A stretch of 64,000 nt of DNA from Methylobacterium nodulans ORS 2060 (GTDB lineage Bacteria; Pseudomonadota; Alphaproteobacteria; Rhizobiales; Beijerinckiaceae), in NCBI RefSeq assembly GCF_000022085.1, contig NC_011894.1, positions 6,991,001-7,055,000 on the forward strand, in the 5' to 3' direction. Shown here piece after piece: positions 8,154 through 18,737 of this stretch. Made by a program: the position numbers and the translations under genes. How positions within the stretch are numbered: the stretch's first letter is position 1; every line of letters starts with the position of its first letter. A model generated the notes under the pieces. That model worked only from the letters and a program-made list of their open reading frames with translations, did not search any database and was not told where the DNA came from.

Positions 8154-11100
8154 TCACTCGGCCGGAAGATGCCCCGGCGCCCCCGCGGGCGCGCCGGGCG
8201 GCGGCATCGGTCGCTGCTTCCCCTTGCCGCCCATGAGCCGCCAGGCCCGCTCGCGCAGGCCCTGGAACACGACGTAGAGCGGCGGGATCACGAAGATGCC
8301 GAGGAAGGAGGCGGCGATCATGCCGCCGAAGACCGGCGTGCCCACGTCGCGCCGGGCGAGCTGGGAGGCGCCGGTGGCGACCACCAGGGGCAGCAGGCCG
8401 AGGATGAAGGCGAAGGAGGTCATCATCACCGGGCGGAAGCGCAGCCGCGCACCCTCGGTCGCCGCCTCCCGCAAGCCCACGCCCTTCTCCCGCTGCTCCT
8501 TGGCGAACTCGACGATGAGGATGCCGTTCTTGGCCGCAAGCCCGATCAGCACCACCATGCCGATCTGGGCGTAGAGGTCGAGGGTCAGCTTGCCCCAGAC
8601 CATGGCCGCGTAGGCGCCCACGATGCCCACCGTGACCGAGAGCAGCACCGGCACCGGGATCGTCCAGCTCTCGTAGAGGCCGACGAGGAACAGGAAGGCG
8701 AACAGCACCGCGAAGGCCAGGATGATCGCGGTCTTGCCCTCCGCCCGCTTCTCCTGGAAGGCGGTGTCGGTCCATTCCCCGCCGAACCCGGTCGGCAAGG
8801 TGCGGGCCGCGACCGCCTGCATGGCGGCGAGCGCTTGGCCCGACGAGACGCCCGGGGCGGGCGAGCCCTGCACCGTCACCGCGCGCAGGTTGTTGTAGCG
8901 GATGAGCGAGGGCGGCCCGACCACGATCCTGACTTCCGCGAGGCTGCGCAGGGGCACCATCTGGCCGTCCTTGTTGCGCACGTTGATGCGGTAGATGTCG
9001 TCGATCCTCGCCCGGTCGGCGGCCTCGGCCTGCACCTGGACCTGCCAGGTGCGGCCGAACAGGTTGATGTCGTTGACGTAGTAGCCGCCGAGCGAGGCCT
9101 GCAGCGCCTGGAACACGGAATCGAGCGACACGCCGAGGATCTGGACCTTGTTGCGGTCGATGTCGAGGAAGACCGAGGGGTTCGTCGCCGAGAAGGTGCT
9201 GAACACCCGGTTGAGCCGCGGCTCCTGGTTCGCCGCGACGATGAGGCCGCGCAGGGCCTGGGCGAGCTCCCGCGGATCACCGCCGCGCAGGTCCTCCAGC
9301 ACATAGGCGAAGCCACCGCCGGTGCCGAGGCCGATGATCGGCGGGGGCGCCAGGGGGACGACCATCCCGCCCTGGATCTCCCGGAAGCGCTGGCCGAGGC
9401 GCGCGATCATCGCCGCCGCCCCGTCGCCCGCGCCCTTGCGCTCCTCGAACGGCTTGAGCGTCACCACCATGAAGGCCGCGTTGCTCTGCGAGTAGTTGTC
9501 GATGAAGTTGAGGCCGATCACCGAGGTGTAGTCGGCCACCGCGTGCTCCTCGCGCAGGAGGGCCTCGGCCCGGCCCACGACCTCCGAGGTCCGCCCGACC
9601 GCGGCGCCCTCGGGCAACTGCACCACGACGAAGAAGGCGCCCTGGTCGTCCTCCGGCAGGAAGCCGGTCGGGGTGATCTTCGAGAGTTCGACCGTGCCCC
9701 AGGCGGCCGCGAGCGCCAGGACGAGGCCGATGACCGACAGCCGCACGATCCGGGCGACGGCGGCCCCGTAGCCGTCGCGCACCTTGTCGATCCCGCGCAT
9801 CACCAGCCCCATGATGCCCCGGCGGGGGCCGTGATGGGGCCGCAGCAGCACGCCGCAGAGGGCGGGCGAGAGGGTCAGCGCGTTGATGGCCGACAAAAAC
9901 ATCGAGACCGCCACCGCGACCGCGAACTGGCGGAAGAGCTCGCCCGAGATGCCGGGCACGAAGGCGACCGGCACGAACACGGAGAGCAGGACGAGCGTGA
10001 TCGCGATGATGGGCGCGGTGATCTCCGCCATGGCACGCTTCGTCGCCTCGCGCGGCGTGAGGTCCGGGTGCTCCTCCATCACCCGCTCGACGTTCTCGAC
10101 CACCACGATGGCGTCGTCGACCACGATGCCGATCGCCAGCACCATGGCGAGCAGCGAGACGGAATTCGCCGAGTAGCCCACGGCCTTGAGGGCGATGAAG
10201 GTGCCGATCAGGCTCACCGGGACGGCGAGCGTCGGGATCAGCGTCGCCCGCAGGCTGCCCAGGAACAGGAACACCACGATGACGACGAGCACGAAGGCCT
10301 CGACGAGGGTCTTCTGCACCTCGTGCACCGTCTCGGTGATGAAGGCGGTGGGATCGTAGGTGACCTTCCACTCCAGCCCCTCCGGGAAGGCCTTGGCGAG
10401 CTCGCCGACCCGGGCCTTGACCTCCTTCAGGGTCGCGATGGCGTTCGCGCCGGGCGACTGGTAGATGGCGATGACCGTCGCCGGGCTGCCGTTGAGCCGC
10501 GTCTCGCGGTCGAGGCTCGCCGCGCCGAGCTCGATCCGGGCCACGTCGCCGAGGCGCAGCAGGGATCCGTCCGGGTTCGTGCGCAGCACGATGTTCTGGA
10601 ACTGCTCGGGCGAGGTCAGCCGCCCCTGGGTTTGGATGCTGAGCTGGAGCTGCTGCTCGTCGGAGATCGGGCGGGCGCCGATCCGCCCCACGGGCGCCTG
10701 CACGTTCTGGGCCTTGATGGCGTTGATGACGTCGCCTGTGGTCAGGTTGAGGCCGGTGAGCTGATCCGTGCGCACCCAGGCCCGCATGGCGTAATCCTGC
10801 GGCCCCCACAGCGTCGCGTCGCCGACGCCCGGCGTGCTCTTGATCCGGTCGAGCAGATTGATGGTCACGTAGTTGGAGATGAAGAGCGGATCCTGGATCG
10901 CCTTCGGCGAGTAGACGGCGAGCACGCCGAGCAGGGCCGAGGATTTCTTCTTGACCGTGACGCCCTGCTTGCGGACGTCCTCGGGCAGCTTGGCGAGGGC
11001 GATCTGGACCCGGTTGTTGACGTTGACGGCGTTGATGTCGGGATCGGTGCCGAGCTCGAAGGAGCCGGTGAGCGTGTAGCTGCCGTCGTTGCCGCTCACG

Positions 11101-11342
11101 CTCTTCATGTAGATCATCTTGTCGACGCCGACGACCTGGGACTCGATCGGCTGGGCCACGGTCGATTCCACGACGTCGGCGGACGCGCCCGGATAGGTCG
11201 TCGTTACGGAGACCTGCGGCGGCACGATGTCGGGATACTGCGCCACCGGGATGGAGAGCAGCGCCAGAGCCCCGGCGATCGCCGTGACGATGGCGATCAC
11301 CACCGCGAGGCGTGGCCGGTCGACGAAGATGGCGGAGAGCAT
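8154..11342 (-). CDS. RND multidrug efflux transporter, inner-membrane permease (HAE1 family)
   Basis: A 1062-residue AcrB/MexB-type proton-driven efflux pump. There is an N-terminal membrane helix, two large periplasmic loops, and membrane bundles in each half. The proton-relay aspartates are in [20 protein letters not shown], and the matching lysine of the second half in [37 protein letters not shown] and the gating-loop region are typical. It lies 4 bases downstream of its adaptor gene. No outer-membrane factor gene is adjacent, so the pump probably borrows a TolC-like channel from elsewhere. Substrates cannot be predicted. Confidence 0.95.
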   Translation of the reverse strand: MLSAIFVDRPRLAVVIAIVTAIAGALALLSIPVAQYPDIVPPQVSVTTTYPGASADVVESTVAQPIESQVVGVDKMIYMKSVSGNDGSYTLTGSFELGTDPDINAVNVNNRVQIALAKLPEDVRKQGVTVKKKSSALLGVLAVYSPKAIQDPLFISNYVTINLLDRIKSTPGVGDATLWGPQDYAMRAWVRTDQLTGLNLTTGDVINAIKAQNVQAPVGRIGARPISDEQQLQLSIQTQGRLTSPEQFQNIVLRTNPDGSLLRLGDVARIELGAASLDRETRLNGSPATVIAIYQSPGANAIATLKEVKARVGELAKAFPEGLEWKVTYDPTAFITETVHEVQKTLVEAFVLVVIVVFLFLGSLRATLIPTLAVPVSLIGTFIALKAVGYSANSVSLLAMVLAIGIVVDDAIVVVENVERVMEEHPDLTPREATKRAMAEITAPIIAITLVLLSVFVPVAFVPGISGELFRQFAVAVAVSMFLSAINALTLSPALCGVLLRPHHGPRRGIMGLVMRGIDKVRDGYGAAVARIVRLSVIGLVLALAAAWGTVELSKITPTGFLPEDDQGAFFVVVQLPEGAAVGRTSEVVGRAEALLREEHAVADYTSVIGLNFIDNYSQSNAAFMVVTLKPFEERKGAGDGAAAMIARLGQRFREIQGGMVVPLAPPPIIGLGTGGGFAYVLEDLRGGDPRELAQALRGLIVAANQEPRLNRVFSTFSATNPSVFLDIDRNKVQILGVSLDSVFQALQASLGGYYVNDINLFGRTWQVQVQAEAADRARIDDIYRINVRNKDGQMVPLRSLAEVRIVVGPPSLIRYNNLRAVTVQGSPAPGVSSGQALAAMQAVAARTLPTGFGGEWTDTAFQEKRAEGKTAIILAFAVLFAFLFLVGLYESWTIPVPVLLSVTVGIVGAYAAMVWGKLTLDLYAQIGMVVLIGLAAKNGILIVEFAKEQREKGVGLREAATEGARLRFRPVMMTSFAFILGLLPLVVATGASQLARRDVGTPVFGGMIAASFLGIFVIPPLYVVFQGLRERAWRLMGGKGKQRPMPPPGAPAGAPGHLPAE

Positions 11343-11346
11343 TGGA

Positions 11347-12465
11347 TCAGGTCCTGCTGGCCGGGGGGCCGATCGGCGTTGCCCGGACGAGGATGCCGGG
11401 CCGGACCCGCTGCAGGCCGTCGACGATGACGAGCTCGCCGCCGGACAGCCCCTCCTCGATCACCGCATCCTGGCCGCCGGCGCCGGGGCCCGGCTTCACG
11501 CGCTTGGTCACGGCGCGGCCGTCCTCGACCACGAAGACGTAGACCCCGCCCTGGTCGGCGATCAGCGCGGCCTGCGGCACCACCACCTTCTCCTCCGGCA
11601 TCCCGGTCTGCAGGGCGACCTGCACCAGCTGGTCGTCGCGCAGCGCGCCAGCCCCGTTCGGCATGGTCGCGCGCACCAGTACGGTGTCCGTGGTGCGGTC
11701 CACGCTGATGTTGACGAAGTTGACCCGCCCGACCTGGCCGTAGGTCGAGCCGTCCGAGAAGCGGATCCGCACGGCGATCCGACTAGGGTCTGGGCGATCG
11801 CCGCCCTGCTGGACGCGCAGGAACTCGCGCTGGCTCACCGGGAAGGTGACGTACATGGGATCCTGGCTGACGATGGTGGTCAGGACCCCGCTGTCCGGAC
11901 CCACCACGTTGCCCTTGGTCACGCTGGTGCGCCCGATCCGGCCGGCGATGGGGGAGACGATCTTCGTGTAGCCGAGATTGATCTGGGCGGTCCGCAGGTT
12001 CGCCTCGTCCCCCATGACCGCGCCTTTGCTTTGGTCGAGGGCGGCACGGGCCTGGTCGCGGGCCACCACGGTGCCGGCGTTCCGGTCGAGCAGCTCCTGC
12101 GCCCTCTGCAGCTGAATGGCCGCGAGAGTTTCGGCGGCGTGACTGCGCTCGAGCGCGCCTTCCGCCTGCTTGACCGCGGCCTCGAACAGATCGGGCTCGA
12201 TCCGGTAGAGCGGCGCCCCTTCCTTGACCGGGTCCCCCTCCTTGAACAGGACGGCGTCCAGATAACCGGTGACTCGCGCCCGCACCTCGACGCGGCTGAC
12301 CGCCTCGACGCGGCCCACGAAGTCGAGCGCCTTGTCGATGGGCTTTCGCTGGGCTGCGACCGTGCCGACAGGCAGGGCCGCGCCTGGGTCCGTCTGCGCA
12401 CGAGCCGCGTGATGCGGCCCGACGGCCAGCGAGAGGAGAAGGAGGAGTCGGGGAAAGCGGACCAT
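11347..12465 (-). CDS. RND efflux periplasmic adaptor (membrane fusion protein)
   Basis: A 372-residue adaptor with a signal peptide ([16 protein letters not shown], cleavage near ARAQ). The order is typical: beta-barrel and lipoyl part ([38 protein letters not shown]), a coiled hairpin of about residues 95-165 ([18 protein letters not shown] onward), a second lipoyl half ([20 protein letters not shown]), then membrane-proximal domains. There is no lipobox cysteine. It begins the operon with the permease gene downstream, linking inner-membrane pump and outer-membrane channel. Confidence 0.94.
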   Translation of the reverse strand: MVRFPRLLLLLSLAVGPHHAARAQTDPGAALPVGTVAAQRKPIDKALDFVGRVEAVSRVEVRARVTGYLDAVLFKEGDPVKEGAPLYRIEPDLFEAAVKQAEGALERSHAAETLAAIQLQRAQELLDRNAGTVVARDQARAALDQSKGAVMGDEANLRTAQINLGYTKIVSPIAGRIGRTSVTKGNVVGPDSGVLTTIVSQDPMYVTFPVSQREFLRVQQGGDRPDPSRIAVRIRFSDGSTYGQVGRVNFVNISVDRTTDTVLVRATMPNGAGALRDDQLVQVALQTGMPEEKVVVPQAALIADQGGVYVFVVEDGRAVTKRVKPGPGAGGQDAVIEEGLSGGELVIVDGLQRVRPGILVRATPIGPPASRT

Positions 12466-12639
12466 GGACGTCCCTCGCCCGATCGCCGAGCCAGGAGAAT
12501 GGCGCTCTATTCTTGCAGTTCGCGCCTGCGCGGCTTGATCGGACGGGACATCCCGGATGATGCGGTCGGCAAGGGCGTCCGTGCCGGGGAAGGGGGCGGT
12601 CGGCTGCGGCCCGCCAGAGCGGAGGCCGCAGGCATCGGA

Positions 12640-13242
12640 TCAAGCTCCGCCGCTTCCGGTCGAGTTCGATGACGGCCCGACAGCGCCCGTGACCATCAGA
12701 GCCCGCAATCGATCGCGGCCGAGCACGCGGCCGAGTTCCCGGAAGGCGAAATAGGGAACGAGAGCGACCGCCATGATCACGGTGATCACCACGAGCCCGC
12801 GCAAACCGCCGCCGCCGATGGCCGGAACGCTGGCTGCGAGCGTCCGGCCCCGCCAGAGACCGATAACCGTCTCCTCGATGGCGTAGGCGCAGACCAGGAG
12901 CATCGCGAAGCCGACCGCGCGCACCGCGATCGGGTAGATCAATGGCCGGCCCTGCCAGCGGGGACGGACATCCAGACTCTCGGCGATCAGCATGACCTTT
13001 GCCAGGATCCAGGAATTGATGAAGGCAAAGCCATAGAAATCATAGTTGATGCCATGTCGCGACAATACGAGAGACTCGTGCAGCACCAGAACACCGAAGA
13101 CAATCCATAGGTAGACGAAGATTGTGGCGATCCGCTTCAGCTCTTCATACAGGCGCTGCCCGATCCGCCGCATCCGGCCTCCGGCCGCGCCCGCGGGCTT
13201 GCCGGAGCGATGGTTCGCAGGTTGGATCCTTGAGCCACTCAT
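12640..13242 (-). CDS. Polytopic membrane protein, function unknown
   Basis: A 200-residue protein with four predicted membrane spans: IATIFVYLWIVFGVLVL, INSWILAKVMLIAES, a span within LIYPIAVRAVGFAMLLVCAY, and LRGLVVITVIMAVALVPYF. The spans alternate with short basic loops. The ATG at 13242 is chosen because AGGTGAAGG precedes it; another in-frame ATG at 13173 immediately before the first basic segment is possible. I do not recognise the family. It stands alone between the RND operon and a Crp/Fnr remnant. Confidence 0.7.
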   Translation of the reverse strand: MSGSRIQPANHRSGKPAGAAGGRMRRIGQRLYEELKRIATIFVYLWIVFGVLVLHESLVLSRHGINYDFYGFAFINSWILAKVMLIAESLDVRPRWQGRPLIYPIAVRAVGFAMLLVCAYAIEETVIGLWRGRTLAASVPAIGGGGLRGLVVITVIMAVALVPYFAFRELGRVLGRDRLRALMVTGAVGPSSNSTGSGGA

Positions 13243-13349
13243 GCCTTCACCTACAGCGGAGTCCTGCCGCTCCGCGCCAGGACTCCGTCCCTGGATTCGT
13301 CGCACACCACGCGCATCCTCCGACGCGGCCCCGACCCGCGCGCTGCCGG

Positions 13350-13577
13350 TCAGTCACGCAGGATCTGGCGGATCGCAGCATGGCAGAGCCGGATCCGCCG
13401 GGCACCCGCCCGAAGGAGCGCACCGTCAGCCTCCAACTGGCTCACCGCACGCGACACCGTCTCGATGGTCAGCCCGAGATAATCGGCGATGCAGGGCCTG
13501 TCGCAAACTCGGGAACAGGCCGCCGCAGCCAGGGCAGACTCCTCTTCTCCACCCAGGCATTCCGCCTTCACATCCAA
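13350..13577 (-). pseudogene. Remnant of a Crp/Fnr-family regulator (HTH part only)
   Basis: 75 residues that read as the C-terminal winged helix of a FixK/Fnr-like regulator: CDRPCIADYLGLTIETVSRAV is the recognition-helix region, followed by SQLEADGALLRAGARRIRL. The N-terminal cyclic-nucleotide-binding-type domain (about 150 residues) is missing, and the cupin gene occupies the place where it should be. Most likely a truncated relic; a stand-alone HTH peptide is less likely but possible. Confidence 0.65.
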
Positions 13578-13824
13578 TCACTTGCGCCGACGCCGAGGCG
13601 GGGAGGGTGACAGATCAGTGCCATTCTATGCCGTTCATCAGCGCCAAAATAATCCGCGCACGACACCTGGCCACCCGCCGGAGCCCCGGGATCCTGATTC
13701 GCATAAGGGATCTTATGGAACCTAAGGCGGCGGTGGCGCCGCTTCAGCTGCAGTCCGAGGCGTGACCCGCCGCGCCGGGGCGGCTACGCCTGCTGCGTCC
13801 TGTCTCCCGGAGCCGGAGCCCGCC

Positions 13825-14184
13825 ATGACCGCGCCGACCGCCGACATCTTCGCCGACCTGCCGCCGCCCGGCAGCCCGGACGAGGTCGTCACCGCGATCC
13901 TGGCGCGCCCGGGCTTGCGGATCGAGCGCATCGTCTCGACCGGCCAAGCGAGCCCGCCGGGCTTCTGGTACGACCAGCCGGAGGACGAATGGGTGCTGCT
14001 GCTCGCGGGCGCCGCGCGCCTGCGCATCGCCGGCGAGGCCGAGGCGCGGGTGCTCGAGCCGGGCGACCATCTCCTGCTTCCGGCCCATCTCCGGCACCGG
14101 GTGGAGTGGACGAGCCCGGTCGCCGCGACAATCTGGCTCTGCGTGTATTGTCAGCCGTCGACCGTGACGGTCAGCCCGTCATAG
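13825..14184 (+). CDS. Cupin-domain protein
   Basis: A 119-residue single cupin barrel. The motifs are WYDQPEDEWVLLLAGAARLRI (cupin motif 1 region, with Glu and Asp metal-ligand candidates), LEPGDHLLLPAHLRHRVEWT (motif 2, with HLRHRV) and ATIWLCVY. Proteins of this size beside metabolic genes are usually small-molecule-binding or isomerase-like, but no substrate can be read here. The ATG at 13825 follows CGGAGCC. Its 3' end overlaps the convergent MBL hydrolase gene by 34 bases. Confidence 0.75.
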   Translation: MTAPTADIFADLPPPGSPDEVVTAILARPGLRIERIVSTGQASPPGFWYDQPEDEWVLLLAGAARLRIAGEAEARVLEPGDHLLLPAHLRHRVEWTSPVAATIWLCVYCQPSTVTVSPS

Positions 14185-14960
14185 GCCGGCACCACGCCCT
14201 CCGGCAGCCGGCGGCGCAGGGCCTCGTAATCGAGGTCCGTGTGGAGGTTGGTGAGGATGGCGCGGCGCGGCCGGACCTCCTCGATCAGCGCGAGCGCGTC
14301 CGAGACCGAGTAATGCGTCGGGTGCGGCGTGTCGCGCAGCGCGTCGATGATGAGAAGATCGAGGCCGCGCAGATGCGCCTTGGCGGCCTCCGGCATGGTG
14401 CTGACGTCGGGCGCGTAGGCCGCGTCCGCGAAGCGGAAGCCCAAAGCCTCCTCATCGCCGTGCTCCATCCGGAACGAGGAGGCGGTGACCGGGCCGCCAG
14501 GGCCTGCGAGGGAGAGCGGGATGCCGTCGGGCAGCTCGTGCAGGTCGAGGATCGGCGGGTACTGGCTGCCCGGCGCGGTCTCGAAGCAATAGCCGAAGCG
14601 CAGCTTCAGCAGCGCCTGCGTGGTCGCGTCGGCATAGACCGGGATGCGCCGCCGCATCTGGATCACCAGCGGGCGCAGGTCATCGATGCCGTGGGTGTGG
14701 TCGGCATGCGCGTGGGTGAACAGCACGGCGTCGAGCCGCATCACGCCCGCGTCGAGGAGCTGCTCGCGCAGATCCGGCGAGGTATCGACCAGCACCATCG
14801 TCGCCGGGCCGGAATGATCCTGGCGTCCCTCGACCAGGATCGAGCAGCGGCCGCGGCGGTTCCTCGGCTCGGCGGGATCGCAGGCGCCCCAGCCGGAGCC
14901 GACCCGCGGCACGCCCCCGGAGGAGCCGCAGCCGAGGATGCGGAGCGTCAGCGCGGACAT
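14151..14960 (-). CDS. MBL-fold metallo-hydrolase (PhnP/RNase Z-like)
   Basis: A 269-residue metallo-beta-lactamase-fold hydrolase. The metal site is FTHAHADHTHGIDDLRPL (HxHxDH), a further His is in FRMEHGDEEALGFRF, and late metal residues are in LLIIDALRDTPHPTHYS. The N-terminus LRILGCGSSGGVPRVG is the PhnP-like form. The ATG at 14960 has GAGGTCC upstream. It is the last gene of a leftward run after tatD (10-base gap) and metG, a common alphaproteobacterial grouping holB-metG-tatD-MBL. Confidence 0.9.
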   Translation of the reverse strand: MSALTLRILGCGSSGGVPRVGSGWGACDPAEPRNRRGRCSILVEGRQDHSGPATMVLVDTSPDLREQLLDAGVMRLDAVLFTHAHADHTHGIDDLRPLVIQMRRRIPVYADATTQALLKLRFGYCFETAPGSQYPPILDLHELPDGIPLSLAGPGGPVTASSFRMEHGDEEALGFRFADAAYAPDVSTMPEAAKAHLRGLDLLIIDALRDTPHPTHYSVSDALALIEEVRPRRAILTNLHTDLDYEALRRRLPEGVVPAYDGLTVTVDG

Positions 14961-14970
14961 GGGCTGGACC

Positions 14971-15777
14971 TCATGGGGCCGATCCGGCCTGCGCGGCGTC
15001 GCCCTGCGCAGCCTTGTCGAACAGCCGGTAGAAATTGGCGGTGGTGAGCCGCGCGAGGTCGTCCGGCGCCATACCGAGGGTCCGGGCGAGCACCCGGGCG
15101 GTCTCCGCGACATAGGCAGGCTCGTTCGGACGGCCGCGATGGGGCTCGGGCGCAAGGTACGGCGCGTCGGTCTCGACGAGGATCCGGTCGCGCGGCACCG
15201 CCGCCGCGATCGCCCGCAGCTCCTCCGAGCGGCGGAAGGTCAGGATGCCGGAGAAGGACACGAACAGCCCGAGCTCCACGCCCGCCTCCGCGAGGCGCCG
15301 GCCCGACGAGAAGCAGTGCAGCACCGCCCGGAACGGCCCGCGCCCCATCTCCTCGGTGAGGATCGCCTCAATCTCGGCATCCGCCTCGCGGGCGTGGATC
15401 ACGAGCGGCAGGCCGCTCGCGCGGGCCGCCGCGATATGGGTGCGGAAAACCCGCGCCTGCACGTCCCGCGGGGCGTTGTCGTAGTGGAAGTCGAGGCCCG
15501 CCTCGCCGATCCCGATGCAGCGCGGGTGGCGCGCCAGGGCCACGATCTCGTCCGCCGGGATGTCCGGCTCCTCGCCCGCCTGATGCGGATGCGTCCCGAC
15601 CGTGAAGAAGATCTCGGGGTGAGCCTCGGCGAGGTCGCGATAGACAGGCGCGTGGCGCACCCGGGTCGAGATCGTGACCATCCGGGTCACGCCCGCCGCG
15701 CGCGCCCGCTCCAGCACCTCCGGCAGCCGCCCGGCGAGGCCCGGGAAGTCGAGATGGCAATGGCTGTCGACCAGCAT
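14971..15777 (-). CDS. tatD: TatD-family metal-dependent DNase
   Basis: A 268-residue TIM-barrel hydrolase of the TatD family. Metal and catalytic signatures are SHCHLDFPGL at residues 5-14, CIGIGEAGLDFHYD (conserved Glu), LVIHAREADAEI, AVLHCFSSG and ILVETDAPYLAPEPHRG. Family members cleave DNA 3' to 5'. It follows metG by 6 bases and precedes the MBL hydrolase. Confidence 0.94.
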   Translation of the reverse strand: MLVDSHCHLDFPGLAGRLPEVLERARAAGVTRMVTISTRVRHAPVYRDLAEAHPEIFFTVGTHPHQAGEEPDIPADEIVALARHPRCIGIGEAGLDFHYDNAPRDVQARVFRTHIAAARASGLPLVIHAREADAEIEAILTEEMGRGPFRAVLHCFSSGRRLAEAGVELGLFVSFSGILTFRRSEELRAIAAAVPRDRILVETDAPYLAPEPHRGRPNEPAYVAETARVLARTLGMAPDDLARLTTANFYRLFDKAAQGDAAQAGSAP

Positions 15778-15783
15778 GCCGCC

Positions 15784-17331
15784 TCAGGCCTCCGGCTCGA
15801 CGAAGCGCGGGAAGATCGGGCTCGGCGCCGGCAGGGCCGTGCCGGGGACGAGCCGGTTCCCCTCCCCGACCTGCGCGAGCCCCCTCGCCTGCTTAGGGGT
15901 AGCCAGGAGATCCAAGAGCTTGGCGGCGGCCGCCGGCACGAAGGGCTGCACCAGGATGCCGATCGCGCGCAGCGTCTCGGCCGTGACGTAGAGCACGGTT
16001 CCCATGCGGGCCGGGTCGGTCTTGCGCAGGGTCCAGGGCTCCTGGCCGGCGAAGTAGCGGTTGGCCTCCGCCACCACCGCCCAGATCTCCGCGAGCGCAT
16101 GATGGAGCGCGTAATCCGTCATCGCGGCCCGCGCGGCGGCCGGCAGCGCGTCGGCGGCGGCCAGCAAGGCCCGGTCGGCCTCTATCAGCGCGCCCGGCTC
16201 CGGCACGGCGCCCCCGCAATTGCGCGCGATCATGGTGAGCGAGCGCTGGGCGAGGTTGCCGAGATCGTTGGCGAGATCCGCGTTGGTGCGGTTGACGATC
16301 GCCTCGTGCGAGTAGTTGCCGTCCTGGCCGAAGGGCACCTCGCGCAGCACGAAGTAGCGCAGCGGGTCCACCCCGTAGAGGCCGGCGAGCTCGACCGGAT
16401 CCACCACGTTGCCGAGCGACTTCGACATCTTCTCCCCGCGGCTGAGCAGGAAGCCGTGGCCGAAGACGCGCTTGGGCAGGGCCACGCCGGCCGACATCAG
16501 GAAGGCCGGCCAGTAGACCGCGTGGAAGCGGATGATGTCCTTGCCGATCACGTGCAGGTCGGCCGGCCAGTGCCGCCAGCGCGGATCGCCCTCGTCCGGA
16601 AAGCCGCAGGAGGTGATGTAGTTCGTGAGCGCGTCGACCCAGACATACATCACGTGGCCGGGCGCGCCCGGCACCGGGACGCCCCAGTCGAAGGTGGTGC
16701 GGCTGACCGAGAGATCCTGCAGCCCGGAGCGCACGAAGCTCACCACCTCGTTGCGGCGGGTCTCCGGGCCGATGAAGTCGGGGTTCTCGGCGTAATGCGC
16801 GAGCAGGCGGTCCGCATAGGCCGAGAGCCGGAAGAAGTAGCTTTCCTCTTCCACCCATTCGACGGGGGTGCCGGTCCTCTCGGCGCAGCGCACGCCGTCG
16901 GGGCCGAGCACCAGCTCGGATTCGTCGTAATAGGCCTCGTCGCGGACCGAGTACCAGCCGGAATATTTCGACAGATAGATGTCGCCTGCCTCCTCCATGC
17001 GCCGCCAGAGCGCCTGGGACGCCGCGACATGGTCCGGGTCGGTGGTGCGGATGAAGCGGTCGAAGGAGCAGTTCAGGGCCTCGGCCATGGCGCGGAAGCG
17101 CGGCGCCATGGCGTCCACGAAGGCTCTGGGCGTGACGCCCGCCTTGGCGGCGGTCTGCTGGATCTTCAGCCCGTGCTCGTCGGTGCCGGTGGTGAAGAAC
17201 ACGTCGTAGCCGTCGATGCGCTTGAACCGCGCGATGGCATCCGTGGCGATCACCTCGTAGGCGTGGCCGATATGCGGCGCGCCGTTCGGATACGAGATCG
17301 CCGTGGTGATGGTGAAGCGTTCGCCCGCCAC
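15784..17331 (-). CDS. metG: Methionyl-tRNA synthetase
   Basis: A 515-residue class I synthetase charging initiator and elongator tRNA-Met. Key segments are [19 protein letters not shown] at residues 8-26 (HIGH-type motif), [11 protein letters not shown], and the KMSKS loop in [18 protein letters not shown]. It is the short form without a C-terminal tRNA-binding EMAP domain. The first gene of the metG-tatD-MBL group; upstream lies the miniature IS element that separates it from holB. Confidence 0.96.
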   Translation of the reverse strand: MAGERFTITTAISYPNGAPHIGHAYEVIATDAIARFKRIDGYDVFFTTGTDEHGLKIQQTAAKAGVTPRAFVDAMAPRFRAMAEALNCSFDRFIRTTDPDHVAASQALWRRMEEAGDIYLSKYSGWYSVRDEAYYDESELVLGPDGVRCAERTGTPVEWVEEESYFFRLSAYADRLLAHYAENPDFIGPETRRNEVVSFVRSGLQDLSVSRTTFDWGVPVPGAPGHVMYVWVDALTNYITSCGFPDEGDPRWRHWPADLHVIGKDIIRFHAVYWPAFLMSAGVALPKRVFGHGFLLSRGEKMSKSLGNVVDPVELAGLYGVDPLRYFVLREVPFGQDGNYSHEAIVNRTNADLANDLGNLAQRSLTMIARNCGGAVPEPGALIEADRALLAAADALPAAARAAMTDYALHHALAEIWAVVAEANRYFAGQEPWTLRKTDPARMGTVLYVTAETLRAIGILVQPFVPAAAAKLLDLLATPKQARGLAQVGEGNRLVPGTALPAPSPIFPRFVEPEA

Positions 17332-17470
17332 GAAAGGGGTTCCCGAGAAGGTTCGAGGATCGCGAGGGGCGCGGCCGCGCCCCCTTGTCTCTCAAGCCTT
17401 AGAGCAAATTCGGGGTGAGGTGGACACCCCCTGCCCTGAGCAAAGCGCATGGATGGCCTGGCGCCCCGCT

Positions 17471-17694
17471 CTAGAGCGGTGTTCATCCGTTCTGAAGCTG
17501 TGCAGGATGTGAAGGGGTTGACGACCCAAGGGGGAGGCTCTGATGCCGACCACCTTGTCCGTCGATCTGCGCCAGCGTGTGGTGTATCCGCCAAGCCTGC
17601 ATGCACTTCTCACCCGAGGAGGGCCGCAACTCCTTCGCGGCCGCCGGATACGAGCACGATGCTTACGCTTCAACCTGATCGGGCACCGCTCTAG
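17471..17694. mobile_element. 224-bp IS630-derived miniature element (internally deleted)
   Basis: The element begins and ends with CTAG and has perfect 11-base inverted ends (CTAGAGCGGTG at 17471; CACCGCTCTAG ending at 17694), with weaker matching continuing inward (ATC, GAAG). Inside, the ATG at 17543 opens MPTTLSVDLRQRVV, the N-terminus of IS630-family transposases. In a different frame the 3' part reads FSPEEGRNSFAAAGY and ends in a stop, like the family's C-terminus. Everything between is missing, so it is a non-autonomous deletion derivative. The duplicated TA inside CTAG fits IS630 target choice. Confidence 0.75.
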
Positions 17695-18737
17695 CGGGCC
17701 GCCGCCACCTCCTCGAACAGCGACAGGATCACCGGGCGGCGGTCGAGGTTGTAGGTCGCGGCCTCGCGGGCCGCGCGGGCGATGCGCTCGCTCGCATCGG
17801 CCAAGGCCGCGAGCCGGGCGGGCGGCTCGGTGAGGCGCCGGCCGATCTCCGCGGCGAGGTGGCGCTGCACCGTGTCGAGAGCGGTCTCGTAGAGCGCGTC
17901 GGCGTCGCGGGAATTCAGGCGCTCGGCCAGCGCCAGGACCCGGCGCCAGTCGGGCGCGGCGAGGAGCGCCTCGATCTCGTCCACGAGGGCGAGGGTCGCC
18001 GGGTCGAGCAGGCCGAGCGCCCGGGCGACCGAGCCCTCGCTCAAGCGCGCCGCCCGGGCCAGCACCTCGGGCGGATGAGCGGCAAAGGGCTCGCCGAGAC
18101 CCTGGAGCACCCGCACCACCTCGGCGTCGCCGAGCGGGCGCAGCGCGAGCCGCCGGCAGCGGGAGCGGATCGTGGGCAGGAGCCGGCCCGGCGCATGGCT
18201 GACGATCAGGAACAGGGAGCGCGGCGGCGGCTCCTCGATGAGCTTCAGGAGTGCGTTGGCGCTGGCGAGGTTCAGCTCCTCCGCGCAATCGACGATGCAG
18301 ATGCGGTAGCCCGCATCCGCCGAGGTCTCGGCGAAGAGATGGAGCGCGCGGCGCGCGGCCTCGACGGTGATCTGCGTCGGCACGGTCTTGGCGCCGGGCG
18401 CCCGCTGGCGGCGCAGCACCACGAGGTTCGGATGCGACAGCATCGCGACCTGCCGGGCCACCGGGTGGCCCGGCGCCACCGCCAGCGTCTCCGGCACGCC
18501 CCGCCCCGTCCCCTGCTGCGCGAGCAGGTGGCGGGCCACCCGGTAGGCGAGTGTCGCCTTGCCGATCCCGCGCGGGCCGCCGAGGAGCCAGGCATGGTGC
18601 AGCCGCCCCGCCCCGATCGCCTCGCGAAAGGCCCGCTCGGCCGCCTCCTGGCCGATGAGGGCGGCCTGCGCCCGCGGCCGCGTCAGCCCCGGGACCTCGC
18701 CCGGCTCCAGATCCTCGCCGGCCGGTTCAGGCGGCAT
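17691..18737 (-). CDS. holB: DNA polymerase III delta-prime subunit
   Basis: A 348-residue AAA+ clamp-loader subunit. The nucleotide loop is LLGGPRGIGKATLAYRVARH, followed by YRICIVDCAEELNLASANALLKLIEEPPPRSLFLIVSHAPGRLLPTIRSR, of which NALLKLIEEPP and the SRC-like sensor region are diagnostic. Its start overlaps tmk by 11 bases, a very common alphaproteobacterial pair. Oddly, its stop codon TAG is the CTAG end of the miniature IS630 element, so the original C-terminus may have been changed by the insertion. Confidence 0.92.
   Translation of the reverse strand: MPPEPAGEDLEPGEVPGLTRPRAQAALIGQEAAERAFREAIGAGRLHHAWLLGGPRGIGKATLAYRVARHLLAQQGTGRGVPETLAVAPGHPVARQVAMLSHPNLVVLRRQRAPGAKTVPTQITVEAARRALHLFAETSADAGYRICIVDCAEELNLASANALLKLIEEPPPRSLFLIVSHAPGRLLPTIRSRCRRLALRPLGDAEVVRVLQGLGEPFAAHPPEVLARAARLSEGSVARALGLLDPATLALVDEIEALLAAPDWRRVLALAERLNSRDADALYETALDTVQRHLAAEIGRRLTEPPARLAALADASERIARAAREAATYNLDRRPVILSLFEEVAAAR

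Noticed and set aside
8118..11429. Open frame of about 1100 codons antisense to the RND permease
   Set aside because: Low-complexity His/Asp/Arg/Gly-rich translation typical of the antisense of GC-rich genes; the opposite strand encodes a clear RND transporter.
14938..17418. Open frame of about 820 codons antisense to tatD and metG
   Set aside because: Arg/Gly/Asp-rich shadow with no domain pattern.
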